Below are positions 1 to 8,432 of a stretch of 45,061 nucleotides of DNA, piece by piece. Within the stretch, counting starts at the first letter, position 1; every line of letters begins with the position of its first letter. Below the pieces are notes generated by a model. That model was not told the DNA's origin and made no database searches. It worked only from the letters and a program-made list of their open reading frames with translations. Position numbers and translations under genes: made by a program. The DNA is from Acidobacteriota bacterium (GTDB taxonomy: Bacteria > Acidobacteriota > Vicinamibacteria > Vicinamibacterales > UBA8438): NCBI GenBank assembly GCA_002726085.1, contig PBRZ01000027.1:1-45061 (forward strand). Reading direction: 5' to 3'.

Positions 1-66
1 GGCCCCTCAAGAGTGCGGATGGAAGCCAGGGTCCCTGACCGGCTTGACACCGGCTGGTCCTCTCAT

Positions 67-119
67 GGAAGGCCTAAAGGCCTGCGCCACAGAATCAACC
101 CACGTGAGCACCGAGACTA
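67..119 (+). repeat. Dispersed intergenic repeat, copy A
   Basis: This 53-bp stretch aligns with 3702-3754 (same strand) and 11868-11921 (opposite strand). The shared core is GGCCTGAAGGCCTGCG followed by CACAGAATCAACCCAAGCGAGC. Copy A is the most diverged and overlaps the last 25 bases of the DUF418 gene on the other strand, including its stop codon. Nothing else is visible between base 1 and the gene. Confidence 0.6.
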
Positions 120-1291
120 CTGGCGGCGCGGAGCGGTTGTGGGCGGCCGTAGGTCGCGCTGCGCCAGAGCCACTCCACCGGGCCGAATCGGAAGCGTCGG
201 ATCCACCAGTGGCTCGAGATGATCTGTAGCAGAAAGATGAGGAGCGCGACCGGCAGCCCCGTGACGATGCCGAGCCGTCCATAGAAACCGGCGCCATATC
301 CGTACAGCAGGGTCGTGATCAGCGCCGTTTGCAGGAGGTAGTTGGTGAGGGCGAGCCGTCCGACCGCCGCCAGGCCGCGGAGCCGCCGGTTCCAACCAGC
401 GTGCTGGACCAGAATCAGGATCACACACGCGTAGAAGATCCCGAGAATTCCACTGCCCAGGTCCAACAGTGCCGGGAACAGCGGTCGCGCCACGGGCGGC
501 ACCATGTCTGGCGGTAAGAAGAACACCGGCAGAACTACTGCCTGGAGGCCGATTCCAAGCCCGAGCGTCCACCACCGCACTCGTCGGATCAACGGCAGGT
601 GGCTGGCGAGGGATTCCAGCAGCCGGCGACGACCGAGGTAGAAGCCGAGCAGGAAATACGGGAACGGCGCCAATACCCGCATGTCGGCCGCCTCGCGTTG
701 AAACCGGCGCACGTTGTAGGTCAACAGCTCCAGGAGACTGCCCTCCGAGTACACGCGCACCGCATCCGCCTGGCGCTGCCCCGCCGACTCGGGCGTGACC
801 GAGGTGTCGCCGGACCCGAGCTCGCCGAAACCCTGGACGACCGGGGGTGCCAGCAGGCTGACAGGGCCCACGATGACGAGCGTGCGGGTGGAGGCTCGGC
901 GCAGGGGCAGGAGCAGGAAGCCGAGCAGCGCGTAGCGGTGGAGGATTTCGAGCGGGTGCAAGAGCGCGTGTGTCAGGCCGACCAGCAGCAGGATCAGCAG
1001 TCGGCGCATGTAGACCGGCGCGAACCGCGATTCACGCGCGGCTGCCCGGTCCAGCTGCATGGCGAAGCCGAGACCGAAGAGCACCGAGAACAGAGTCCAG
1101 AACTTGTCGTCTGCCAGCAGCTGTACCAGCGCGGCGGCAACGGCATCGCTGCCGGCGGGAGGGTCGAGCGCCACCTGGGAGAAGTATCCCATGTTGACGA
1201 CGAGCATCCCGAAAACGGCCCAGCCACGCAGCACATCCAGCGCTAGGATTCGCTCGGAGGACGGCACCGGTTGAATGGCATGCGACGGCAT
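95..1291 (-). CDS. DUF418 (YeiB-like) integral membrane protein
   Basis: A 398-residue polytopic membrane protein of the DUF418/YeiB type, acting in the cytoplasmic membrane with unknown substrate. The N-terminal signature RILALDVLRGWAVFGMLVVN is typical of the family. It is followed by the conserved FWTLFSVLFGLGFA and YMRRLLILLLVGLTHALL segments, several hydrophobic helices, and a C-terminal TNYLLQTALITTLLYG helix pair matching the DUF418 domain. The frame stays open upstream to 1543, but that part is arginine-rich and non-membrane, so the ATG at 1291 just before the family signature is preferred. The length then equals the usual 380-400 residues. Its Shine-Dalgarno is weak. It diverges from the response regulator across about 290 bp in which I see no convincing promoter. 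Confidence 0.88.
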   Translation of the reverse strand: MPSHAIQPVPSSERILALDVLRGWAVFGMLVVNMGYFSQVALDPPAGSDAVAAALVQLLADDKFWTLFSVLFGLGFAMQLDRAAARESRFAPVYMRRLLILLLVGLTHALLHPLEILHRYALLGFLLLPLRRASTRTLVIVGPVSLLAPPVVQGFGELGSGDTSVTPESAGQRQADAVRVYSEGSLLELLTYNVRRFQREAADMRVLAPFPYFLLGFYLGRRRLLESLASHLPLIRRVRWWTLGLGIGLQAVVLPVFFLPPDMVPPVARPLFPALLDLGSGILGIFYACVILILVQHAGWNRRLRGLAAVGRLALTNYLLQTALITTLLYGYGAGFYGRLGIVTGLPVALLIFLLQIISSHWWIRRFRFGPVEWLWRSATYGRPQPLRAASSLGAHVG

Positions 1292-1578
1292 AGCTACACG
1301 TTCCGAAGCGCCGGCTCCGCGCGTCCGGCGCGTCGAGTCGGGCAGCAGCCCTCGGCCGTTACGGTGGGTCACCCCCACCCCCACCCAAGGCAGTCGTGTT
1401 CGAGGAATATACATGATCGCTCCGACGACCGGTGCCAGCCTGCGGCCGAAGACAGCGATGGGCGGCGCGCGGCGAGAACGAGAGAAACTTCTTGTCGGGT
1501 TCAGGCGTCTAATACGACAGGGAACGGCACGTCGGGAAGGCAAATCTAATCAGAAGGAGCGCATCCTGCGAGGGCGGT

Positions 1579-2349
1579 GTGGTCAACACGGAATCAGATA
1601 GCGTGTCGGTGCTCATTGTCGAGGATGAATGGATCGTGGCTCGTGGCCTCCAGAAGACGCTCGAGGTAGAGGGGTATGAGGTTGCCGATGTGGTGACCTC
1701 CGCGCCCGACGCCCTCAGCTCGGCGGAGCAGCGTCGGCCGGACCTGGCTCTAGTCGATATCGTCATCTCGGGACCGGTCGACGGGGTCGACCTGGCCTGC
1801 CAGCTGCGTGAGCGGCATGGCATCCCGGCGGTTTTTCTCACGGCCCACGCCGATCGACAGACGATGGACCGCGCGCTCCGCGCGGCGCCGCTCGGATACG
1901 TCGTCAAGCCGTTCCAGGAGAACCAGCTGTTGAGCACTGTCCGGCTCGCCGCAGCCGGGCTGAACGCCGGGCGGGGGACGAAGACGTCCGACGACGATGC
2001 GCCCGGCCGGACACTCGAGTCACTCGACGTTCCTCCCACCACCGACCTGCGCACAGGCCAGTTTCGCGAGGTGGCGCGTGTGCTCGACGATTGGGCGCCA
2101 CCGCGGTCTGCCGGTCGTAAGGTGTTGACACCCCGTGAGCTCGAGGTCGTCCGGCTGTTGCTCGCCAATGGTCGAGTCGTCTCGATTGCCGAGGAGCTCG
2201 GGGTCAGTCCCTACACCGTTCGGAATCACCTGCGTTCGATCTATCGAAAGCTCGGCGTGCACTCCCAGGTCGAGTTGATCCGGGAGCTGAGCCAGCACCG
2301 GTCCCCCGACGAGGCTCCAGGCCCGGTCGCGAGCGCCGCTCGCCGGTAA
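1579..2349 (+). CDS. Response regulator, receiver plus LuxR-type HTH
   Basis: A 256-residue two-component response regulator. The receiver domain spans about residues 8-125, with the acidic pair in VEDE, phospho-acceptor Asp60 (LALVDIV), the conserved Thr in FLTAHAD and Lys in YVVKPF. A linker of about 55 residues follows. The LuxR/GerE helix-turn-helix lies at about 184-235 (LTPRELEVVRLLL, SPYTVRNHLRSIYRKLGV). It should bind DNA when phosphorylated. The start is a GTG; an AGAAGGAG lies about 20 bases upstream, too far for a standard ribosome site, while GAGGG four bases upstream is better spaced, so the exact start is uncertain. The kinase gene follows 84 bp downstream on the same strand and is the likely partner. 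Confidence 0.9.
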   Translation: MVNTESDSVSVLIVEDEWIVARGLQKTLEVEGYEVADVVTSAPDALSSAEQRRPDLALVDIVISGPVDGVDLACQLRERHGIPAVFLTAHADRQTMDRALRAAPLGYVVKPFQENQLLSTVRLAAAGLNAGRGTKTSDDDAPGRTLESLDVPPTTDLRTGQFREVARVLDDWAPPRSAGRKVLTPRELEVVRLLLANGRVVSIAEELGVSPYTVRNHLRSIYRKLGVHSQVELIRELSQHRSPDEAPGPVASAARR

Positions 2350-2433
2350 TCCGGCCGCTCCATCAGTTTCCTCATTCGCTGCTTGTTGTTTCCGCTTCCG
2401 CGCACTAGTGTTCTCCTGAGCGAGGAGGTGGTT

Positions 2434-3630
2434 GTGCCACAGCCGAAGGGTTACGGGTCGGCGCAGGCTCCCGATGCGGCGCCAGATGAACTCGACAGTC
2501 TGCGCGATGAGCTCGAACGCCAGCGCGCCAAACTCGAACAGGCCGAGCGTGATCGTGCGTTGCTCACCGACGAGATGCAGCTCGAGCATGCGTTGCTCGA
2601 TGCGGTCGTGCGACAGATGCCGGCGGGCCTCGCCGTCGCCGACGCCCTGACCGGACTGTTCGTTCTTCGCAACGAGCAGGCGTCGCTAATATGGGGTCGC
2701 GACCCGAGCGGGCCGCTGCTCGAGCGTTTCGAGGAGCTCCGAGGCCGGCGTGCCGATGGCACCCCGCTGGCGTCAGACGAGTGGCCGCTGGCGCGATCGA
2801 TCCACGAGGGGGAGACCGTAGCAGGGGAGGAGATCTGGTTCACGCGGTTCGATGGAAGCGAGGGAGTGATGGAGGTCAGCGCCACGCCAGTCCGGGATGC
2901 TACTGGGCGGGTCACCGCGGGTGTCGCGCTGCTCCTGGATGTGACCGATCGGAAGCGGACCGAAGAGCGGCTGCAAAGCGCGCAGGCTGAGCGTGAGGTG
3001 CTGCTGCGCGAGGCGCGGCATCAGGTAGGGAACAATCTGCAGGTGGTCACCAGTCTGCTCGGTCTTCAGGCACGTGCGACGCGCGACGACGAGTCACGCA
3101 AGCTGGTACTGGAAAGCCTGTCGCGGATTCAGGCGATGGCACAGGCACACGAGCAGATCAGTCAGGCGCCCGACCTGGCACATATCGATCTCAACCTGTA
3201 CATCGGGCAAATTGTTGAGGGTTTGCGCGAGCTGTATGTACGCCAGGAGAATCCGCCCGTCATTGCGGTCGACGTCGAGCCTCTTTCGCTTGGTCTCAAC
3301 ACTGTGATCAACTGTGGGCTCGTCGTGAACGAGCTGGTGTCGAATGCATTGAAGTACGCCTTCGTAGACGGTCGCGCCGGGCGCGTCACCATCGAGATGC
3401 GGGAAGCGGTCCCCGGTGAGGTCGAGCTCGTGGTCGGCGACGACGGGGTCGGGCTGCCCGAGGCGATATCGCCGCCGACTGCCTCGACGCTCGGGTTGCC
3501 ATTGGCCAATCACCTTGCGCGTCAGCTCGGCGGGTCGTTGCGTGTCGACCGATCCCCAGGGGGCGGGTCGACCTTTCGTGTGCGATTTCCGATCCAAGCC
3601 GCGTCCGGCGCCAGCACAACGAACCGGTAA
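2434..3630 (+). CDS. PAS sensor histidine kinase, HisKA_2 type
   Basis: A 398-residue soluble sensor kinase. Residues about 15-60 form a charged coiled coil (DELERQRAKLEQAERDRALL). Residues about 65-175 are a PAS domain ending in the DVTDRKRTEERL linker. The dimerisation and phosphotransfer region is of the HisKA_2/HWE kind, with REARHQVGNNLQ and phospho-acceptor His196. The HATPase_c domain follows with Asn304 in NELVSNALKYAF and the glycine boxes GDDGVGLP and GGSTFRV. There is no membrane segment, so it probably senses an intracellular signal or ligand. The GTG at 2434 is chosen because GAGGAGG sits five bases before it; a TTG at 2383 in the same frame lacks such a site. It is cotranscribed with the response regulator. 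Confidence 0.9.
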   Translation: MPQPKGYGSAQAPDAAPDELDSLRDELERQRAKLEQAERDRALLTDEMQLEHALLDAVVRQMPAGLAVADALTGLFVLRNEQASLIWGRDPSGPLLERFEELRGRRADGTPLASDEWPLARSIHEGETVAGEEIWFTRFDGSEGVMEVSATPVRDATGRVTAGVALLLDVTDRKRTEERLQSAQAEREVLLREARHQVGNNLQVVTSLLGLQARATRDDESRKLVLESLSRIQAMAQAHEQISQAPDLAHIDLNLYIGQIVEGLRELYVRQENPPVIAVDVEPLSLGLNTVINCGLVVNELVSNALKYAFVDGRAGRVTIEMREAVPGEVELVVGDDGVGLPEAISPPTASTLGLPLANHLARQLGGSLRVDRSPGGGSTFRVRFPIQAASGASTTNR

Positions 3631-3680
3631 CAACGCCAGCACCTCCTGACCCCACGCTCGGTTGCGTCGACCTTCGTGGA

Positions 3681-3754
3681 CCAAGGTTTCAGCCTTGCCT
3701 CGGAGGCCTGAAGGCCTGCGTCACAGAATCAAGCCAAGCGAGCTGCGGGTCTAG
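3681..3754 (+). repeat. Dispersed intergenic repeat, copy B
   Basis: Copy B includes an inverted-repeat front part (CAAGGTTTCAGCCTTGCCT) followed by the shared core GGAGGCCTGAAGGCCTGCG and CACAGAATCAAGCCAAGCGAGC. It lies between the convergent kinase and symporter genes. The rest of the 3631-3912 gap shows no gene. Confidence 0.7.
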
Positions 3755-3912
3755 CAGCCCTGGGTGAAAGCCCCGCTGCATTCGAACGGCGCTGCATCCC
3801 ACCCCGCGGCTTTGCTACTCGGTCGAATACAGGCCGGTATTCTCCCTCGGCTCGCCTTGCGGGGCGGATCCATCGCCGTTCTCGGTGCGACACTGGGTTT
3901 CACTACGGGCCG

Positions 3913-5412
3913 CTAGCGCCGTGAGCCCTCGGTCCCCCGTCGCGAACTGGCCAGCGTCGCGACGACCCCGGCGGCCAGCGCGGCCAGAAAGGACGGTGCG
4001 AGCTCCTCGGCACGTGCCACCAGTGGACCCCACCCGGGTGCCAGAGGCAGCAGAAACTTGAAGAAAGGTACGGCAACGAGCCCGGTAATCATCGACGCAA
4101 GCGCGCCCTGGGCGTTGTACCGACGCCAGACCAGGGACAGCACGATGACCGGACAGAAGGTGGCGGCGATGCCGGACCACCCGAAGATGACGTACCAAAA
4201 AATGGTTCGGCCCGGAGCCAGCCACGCAACCGACAGGGCGACCGCGAGGGCGACAAGCGCGAGCGTCACCGTGACCCGGCGCGACAGACCGGTGAGCGTC
4301 TCGCCGCTGATGTCCGGATGTAACGTTTGCTGGTAGACGTCCCGAGTGACGGCGCTCGAGGCCACCACGAGGAGAGAATCGATCGTCGACATGATCGCGG
4401 CAAGCACCGCCGCGACGAATAGGCCCACGACGACCGGCGGAAACAGGTGCTCGACCAGCACCGGCAGTACCCGCTCTCCGCTGGGCCCCAGGGTCACGGC
4501 GAAATCGCCGTCCGCGCCGACCAGCAGCGCGCGGCCCAGCAGGCCAGACAGCACCGCGCCGATGTCGGTTGCGAGTGTGAAGCCGATTGCCACCCACCGT
4601 CCAGTGCGAATCTGAGTCTGGTCGCGGATGGCCATGAACCGGACGAACACCTGAGGCGAGCCGAGGAAGCCGATGCCGATCGCGGCGTAGCTGACGATCG
4701 TCAACAGGTTCGGGAGCGTCGCGCCACCCGGTCCCCAGGGATTCAGGAGCGTGGCGTCGAGACCCGCAATCAGGCCGCCCGGCTCGAGCGCGGCGAATGC
4801 AGCGAGGGGCAGGAGGATCAATCCCACCAGCATCAGCAGACCCTGAAAGAGATCGGACCAGGCGACCGCCAGAAAGCCGCCGGTGAAGGTGTAGACCACC
4901 ACGATGCCGAACCCGACCAGCGCGCCGGTGAAGTAGTTCCAGTCCAGGAAGCTGGCGAACGCTTGTCCGGTCGCGTCGATTTGCGCACTGACGTAGATGG
5001 TGACGAAGAGGGTGAGGGCGCCGGCTGCGACCAGCCGGAGACGCTGGGTCGTGTCGGATGACGGGTCGCCCGAGGCGAACCGGCTGACGAGATAGTCGGG
5101 CACCGTGATGGCGCCGCACCGATCGGTTGCGTGTTTGAACGGCGCCGCCATCAGGAACCAGGCGGCACCGACGCCGAGCACCTCTCCGACCACCACCCAG
5201 AGCGCGCTCAGCCCCACGCTGGCGCCCAGACCGGTCAGGCCGAGATAGAGCCAGGCCGATTCGCCGGTGGCGCGAGCGGAGAAGGCCGCGACCCAGTAGC
5301 CCAGCCGCTTTCCGCCGAGGTAGTAGTCGCTGAGCGAGTCGACGCGCCGCGAGGCCAGTACGCCGAGCAGGAGCAGCACGCAGAAGTAGACGACGATGAT
5401 GGCGTAGAGCAT
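3913..5412 (-). CDS. Sodium:solute symporter, PutP-like
   Basis: A 499-residue transporter of the sodium:solute symporter (SSS) family with about 13 membrane helices. Length and local motifs resemble the E. coli sodium/proline symporter PutP: ESAWLYLGLTGLGASVGLSA, the VYTFTGGFLAVAWSDLFQG segment, and AAVLAAIMSTIDSLLVVASS with the serines that form a sodium site. The likely substrate is proline or a related amino or organic acid, but the substrate cannot be read from the sequence. It is the last gene of a three-gene minus-strand unit, 39 bp after the small RHH gene, so it probably falls under the promoter upstream of the SPFH gene. The ATG at 5412 fits the family N-terminus; its ribosome site is weak. 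Confidence 0.9.
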   Translation of the reverse strand: MLYAIIVVYFCVLLLLGVLASRRVDSLSDYYLGGKRLGYWVAAFSARATGESAWLYLGLTGLGASVGLSALWVVVGEVLGVGAAWFLMAAPFKHATDRCGAITVPDYLVSRFASGDPSSDTTQRLRLVAAGALTLFVTIYVSAQIDATGQAFASFLDWNYFTGALVGFGIVVVYTFTGGFLAVAWSDLFQGLLMLVGLILLPLAAFAALEPGGLIAGLDATLLNPWGPGGATLPNLLTIVSYAAIGIGFLGSPQVFVRFMAIRDQTQIRTGRWVAIGFTLATDIGAVLSGLLGRALLVGADGDFAVTLGPSGERVLPVLVEHLFPPVVVGLFVAAVLAAIMSTIDSLLVVASSAVTRDVYQQTLHPDISGETLTGLSRRVTVTLALVALAVALSVAWLAPGRTIFWYVIFGWSGIAATFCPVIVLSLVWRRYNAQGALASMITGLVAVPFFKFLLPLAPGWGPLVARAEELAPSFLAALAAGVVATLASSRRGTEGSRR

Positions 5413-5451
5413 GATCGTAGCTGGGGGCCCCGAGGACCGATTCTGCGGATT

Positions 5452-5667
5452 CTATCGCTCGTCCGATTGCGACGTCGCGTCTTCCGGTGTCTCGCGCGCG
5501 CGTCGTGGAGCGGTCGCTGCGGGCAGCCGACCAGCCTGCTGCAGTGCGCGGCGCAGTATGAAGTCGATCTGTCCGTTCACGCTACGCAGCTCATCTGCGG
5601 CCCAGCGGTGCAACGCCGCCAGGACCTCCGGGTCGGTGCGCAGCAGAAACGGTTTGCGTGCAGCCAT
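5452..5667 (-). CDS. Small ribbon-helix-helix (Arc-like) DNA-binding protein
   Basis: A 71-residue basic protein. The first 45 residues match the Arc/MetJ ribbon-helix-helix pattern: a short strand ([11 protein letters not shown]), helix A ([13 protein letters not shown]), a turn containing SVNGQ, and helix B ([13 protein letters not shown]). Such proteins dimerise and bind DNA through the strand, often cooperatively at several adjacent sites. The tail from about residue 48 looks disordered. It sits between the SPFH and symporter genes with gaps of 43 and 39 bp and no strong ribosome site, so translation may be coupled. Because three identical palindromes cover the operon promoter, autoregulation by this protein is the simplest inference. 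No toxin partner is visible. Confidence 0.82.
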   Translation of the reverse strand: MAARKPFLLRTDPEVLAALHRWAADELRSVNGQIDFILRRALQQAGRLPAATAPRRARETPEDATSQSDER

Positions 5668-5710
5668 GGGGTGCCGGCGCTTTCCGGATCGTGGTCGCGT
5701 GCGTGGGGCG

Positions 5711-6580
5711 CTACTGATACAGTGACCCGGTATTCAGCACCGGCTGTGTGCCCTTCTCGCCGCACAGCACGACGAGCAGGTTGCTGACCATGTTTGCCTT
5801 GCGTTCCTCGTCGAGGTCGACGATGTGTTGGCTGGAGAGCTTCTCGAGCGCCATCTCCACCATGCTGACCGCACCCTCGACGATCTGGGTTCGTGCCGCG
5901 ATGATGGCGCCGGCCTGCTGTCGCTGGAGCATCGCCGAGGCGATCTCCGGTGCGTAGGCCAGGTGGGTGATTCGCGCCTCGAGGACCCGCACGCCAGCCT
6001 TGTGAAGTCGGCTCTGGATCTCGGTCTTCAGCTGCCCGGCGATCTCGTCGGTGGCGCCTCGCAGCGATAGCTGTCCCGCTTCGGTGGTGTCATACGGGTA
6101 GCGCGTCGCCAGGTTGCGGACCGCCGACTCGCTCTGGACATGCACGTAGTTCACGTAGTCGTCCACCTCGAAGCTCGCCTCCCCCGTGTCGACCACCTTC
6201 CAGACGACTACCGATGCCATCTCGATCGGATTGCCTTCGATGTCGTTGACCTTCGAGCGCTCGGTTTCGAAATTGCGAACCCGGAGCGAGATCTTCCGTT
6301 TGGTGAAGAACGGGTTGGCCCAGCGGAGCCCCGGGTCCTTGGCCGTCCCGATGTAGCGCCCGAACAGCTGCAGCACCCGCCCCTCGTTCGGGTTGACCAC
6401 GAACAGTCCGGCCAGCAGGAAAATAATGAGGGCAAAGAGCACCCCGTGCGTGATGATCATCATCACGTTCTCATCCAGGATGGCGAACACGAAAAAGGGC
6501 ACGCTGAGTCCGAGGGCGCCCAGCAACACCAGCAGCGCCAACCAGCCTGACGGAGCGGAATACCGTTTCTCTTTGACCAT
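5711..6580 (-). CDS. SPFH/Band 7 membrane scaffold protein
   Basis: A 289-residue SPFH (stomatin/prohibitin/flotillin/HflK) protein. Residues about 1-65 hold two hydrophobic segments that anchor it in the membrane. The SPFH domain follows from about residue 62 ([39 protein letters not shown]) and carries the typical [15 protein letters not shown] helix. The C-terminal part is alanine/glutamate-rich and likely coiled ([20 protein letters not shown]). These proteins oligomerise into membrane microdomains and often associate with transporters or proteases. It is the first gene of the SPFH-RHH-symporter unit. The ATG at 6580 has AGAAGAGA about five bases upstream, and the promoter with the operator boxes ends only about 20 bases before it. 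Confidence 0.9.
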   Translation of the reverse strand: MVKEKRYSAPSGWLALLVLLGALGLSVPFFVFAILDENVMMIITHGVLFALIIFLLAGLFVVNPNEGRVLQLFGRYIGTAKDPGLRWANPFFTKRKISLRVRNFETERSKVNDIEGNPIEMASVVVWKVVDTGEASFEVDDYVNYVHVQSESAVRNLATRYPYDTTEAGQLSLRGATDEIAGQLKTEIQSRLHKAGVRVLEARITHLAYAPEIASAMLQRQQAGAIIAARTQIVEGAVSMVEMALEKLSSQHIVDLDEERKANMVSNLLVVLCGEKGTQPVLNTGSLYQ

Positions 6581-6597
6581 GAATGTCTCTTCTTGGA

Positions 6598-6636
6598 TGA
6601 TATCATAATGATATCATATTGATATCTAATGAACAA
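6598..6636 (-). promoter_or_regulatory. Promoter with three phased TGATATCA operator boxes
   Basis: TGATATCA occurs at 6598-6605 and 6609-6616, and TGATATCT at 6620-6627: three palindromic boxes starting exactly 11 bp apart, about one helical turn. On the minus strand a -35-like TTGTTC (6636-6631), a 17-bp spacer and a -10-like TATCAT (6613-6608) can be drawn, with the boxes covering the spacer, the -10 and the likely start point. The first gene downstream encodes the SPFH protein, and the same unit encodes a ribbon-helix-helix protein, a class that commonly binds such phased arrays. The box pattern is direct observation; the identity of the binder is inference. Confidence 0.7.
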
Positions 6637-6746
6637 GGAGGCAGTCCGCTTTCGTTTGCTGTTCGTTTCTCACGCAGCGAACTACGGCGAGACCTCGCCG
6701 GAGCTCTGGCGGTGGCGGGAGTCTTGGCGAAGGCGGGGCAGGGCCG

Positions 6747-8081
6747 CTACCCGAGGACGGCTCGGATCGAGTCGCGGAGGATCTCGACCGTGCGGTCGAG
6801 ATGGTCGTCGGTGATGACAGCGGCCGGGGCGAGAACGTAAGTGTCGGCCTTGACCCGGCTGAACAGGCCACCCTGGGCGGCTGCTTCGCGGACCCTCGGT
6901 CCTACCTTGTCGCCGGCAGGGAAGCTCTCCTTGGTCGCGCGATCGGCCACGAGCTCGACGGCGCACATGAGCCCCTTGCCGCGGATGTCGCCGACGTGCA
7001 GGTGGTCGCCGAGTGCCGACCGCAACGCGGCCAGCAGTCGGTCGCCCTTCTCGGCGCACTGTCCGGGCAGGTCTTCATCCTCGATGATCCGCAGATTGCG
7101 CATGGCGACCGCGCACCCCACGGGATGGGCCGAATAGGTGTAGGCGTGCATCCAGGCTCGACCATCGTCGTCGAGCGTGGAAGCGATCGTGTCGTTGATG
7201 CCGATGCCGCCGAACGGGATGTAGCCGGAGGTGATTGCCTTGGCGAACTGCACGATGTCGGGCTGGATGTGCCAGTGGTCGAGTGCGAATAGCGTGCCGG
7301 TGCGGCCAAATGCGGTGATGACCTCATCGGCCACCAGCAGCACGTCGTATTGGTCGCAGATCTCTCGAATGCGAGGGAAGTAGTCGTCCTGCGGGACGAT
7401 GACGCCGCCGGCGCCTTGCACCGGCTCGGCGAGAAACATCGCCACGGTGTCTGCTCCTTCACGCAGTATGGCCTGCTCGAGCTCGTTGGCCGCGGCGATC
7501 CCCTGGCTCACGCCGGGCGGGGCGTCGTAGCGATACGGGTAGGGCGAGGGGATGTGGACGAAACCCGGGACCCGCGGTTCGAACAGCGGCCAGTAGGCGC
7601 TCAATCCGGTGGCGCTCATCGCGGCCAGCGTGACGCCGTGGTAGCCCTCGATGCGTGAGATGACCTTGGTCTTGTCTGCCCGGCCACACAGCTTCCAATA
7701 GGCGCGCGCCATCTTGATGCTGCTCTCGGTCGCTTCGCCACCACCGCTCGTGAAGAAGAAGCGGTTGATCGACGGATAGGTCAGGGCCGCGAGATGCTCA
7801 CCGAGCTCGATCGCCCGCTCGTTGGAGCTACCGGTGTACCCGGATGCGTACGCGAGTGTTTCGCACTGCGCGCGTGCGGCCTCAGCCAGTTCGCGGCGCC
7901 CATGACCAGCCAGCACGTTCCACAGACCCGCGAGCCCATCGATGTAGTCGCGTCCGTCGGCGTCGGTCAGTACGGCCCCGTGGCCCTTCACCCAGACTCG
8001 GGCGCCCTGATGCGCGGCGGTGCTGTGCAGCGGATGAATCAGATGCGCGGTGTCGCGCGCGATGAGGTCTTGGTTCGGCAT
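6747..8081 (-). CDS. Class III PLP-dependent aminotransferase
   Basis: A 444-residue fold-type I, class III aminotransferase resembling omega-amino acid:pyruvate and putrescine/taurine transaminases. It moves an amino group from an omega-amine or amino acid to a keto acid in the cytoplasm. Visible landmarks are YIDGLAGLWNVLAGHG near the N-terminus, FFTSGGGEATESSIKMAR for phosphate binding, GYHGVTLAAMSATG, AEPVQGAGGVI, the cofactor-stacking VADEVITAFGRTG, and the Schiff-base Lys281 in QFAKAITSGYIPFGG. The C-terminal MRGKGL-like turn is IRGKGLMCAVEL. Length is normal. The ATG at 8081 has no Shine-Dalgarno: the triple hairpin repeat begins one base upstream, so its leader consists of repeat DNA. 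The exact donor substrate cannot be told. Confidence 0.92.
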   Translation of the reverse strand: MPNQDLIARDTAHLIHPLHSTAAHQGARVWVKGHGAVLTDADGRDYIDGLAGLWNVLAGHGRRELAEAARAQCETLAYASGYTGSSNERAIELGEHLAALTYPSINRFFFTSGGGEATESSIKMARAYWKLCGRADKTKVISRIEGYHGVTLAAMSATGLSAYWPLFEPRVPGFVHIPSPYPYRYDAPPGVSQGIAAANELEQAILREGADTVAMFLAEPVQGAGGVIVPQDDYFPRIREICDQYDVLLVADEVITAFGRTGTLFALDHWHIQPDIVQFAKAITSGYIPFGGIGINDTIASTLDDDGRAWMHAYTYSAHPVGCAVAMRNLRIIEDEDLPGQCAEKGDRLLAALRSALGDHLHVGDIRGKGLMCAVELVADRATKESFPAGDKVGPRVREAAAQGGLFSRVKADTYVLAPAAVITDDHLDRTVEILRDSIRAVLG

Positions 8082-8082
8082 A

Positions 8083-8392
8083 TTCAGACGGGGCTTTGCC
8101 CCGAACCCCCGCGGGCGCTGCGCGGGGACCCCGATGCCCCACTCCGTGCCCGCGAGGCGCGCTGTGCGCGCCTTGTTCAGTACCGGACGGGGCTTTGCCC
8201 CGGGCCCTGCTTTGTGGGGCGCTGCCCCACACCCCGGCTCGTCGCTAACAGGGGCCCGTCGCCCTGCGCCGCTCCTCGCAAGGCGCGCTGTGCGCGGCTT
8301 CTTCAGTCGGGGCGTTGCCCCGAATCCCCGCGTGCGCTACGCGGGGACCCCCAAGCCCCACTTCGCGCCCGCGAGGCGCGCCGTGCGCGCCT
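8083..8392. repeat. Three tandem hairpin-rich repeat units (about 90, 126 and 91 bp)
   Basis: Units begin with TTCAG at 8083, 8176 and 8302. Each contains GGGGC(TT/GT)TGCCCC, a CCCCGCG...CGCGGGG stem (the middle unit substitutes GTGGGGCGCTGCCCCAC), and a terminal GCGAGGCGCGCTGTGCGCGCC-type stem. Units 1 and 3 are close copies; unit 2 is longer and diverged in its centre. They fill most of the 351-bp gap between the aminotransferase start (8081) and the stop of the next minus-strand gene (8433). No coding region is evident within. The stems could act as attenuators or terminators on either strand. Confidence 0.85.
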
Positions 8393-8432
8393 CATCGGTG
8401 TCGCGGGTTGCTTCCCCTCCGTGGCAAACCGG

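Noticed and set aside
1510-1518. TAATACGAC resembling a phage T7 promoter
   Set aside because: Only the first nine bases match; the rest of the T7 consensus is missing and no phage genes are present.
3815-5119. Long open frame antisense-shifted within the symporter gene, and similar ones at 19074-20168, 24128-25708, 27766-28857 and 30527-32071
   Set aside because: All overlap well-supported genes, are rich in Arg/Pro/Gln/His without domains, and are expected by chance in GC-rich DNA.
5452-5667. Antitoxin of a toxin-antitoxin pair
   Set aside because: No toxin-like gene is adjacent; neighbours are SPFH and a symporter, so a transcription regulator is more likely.
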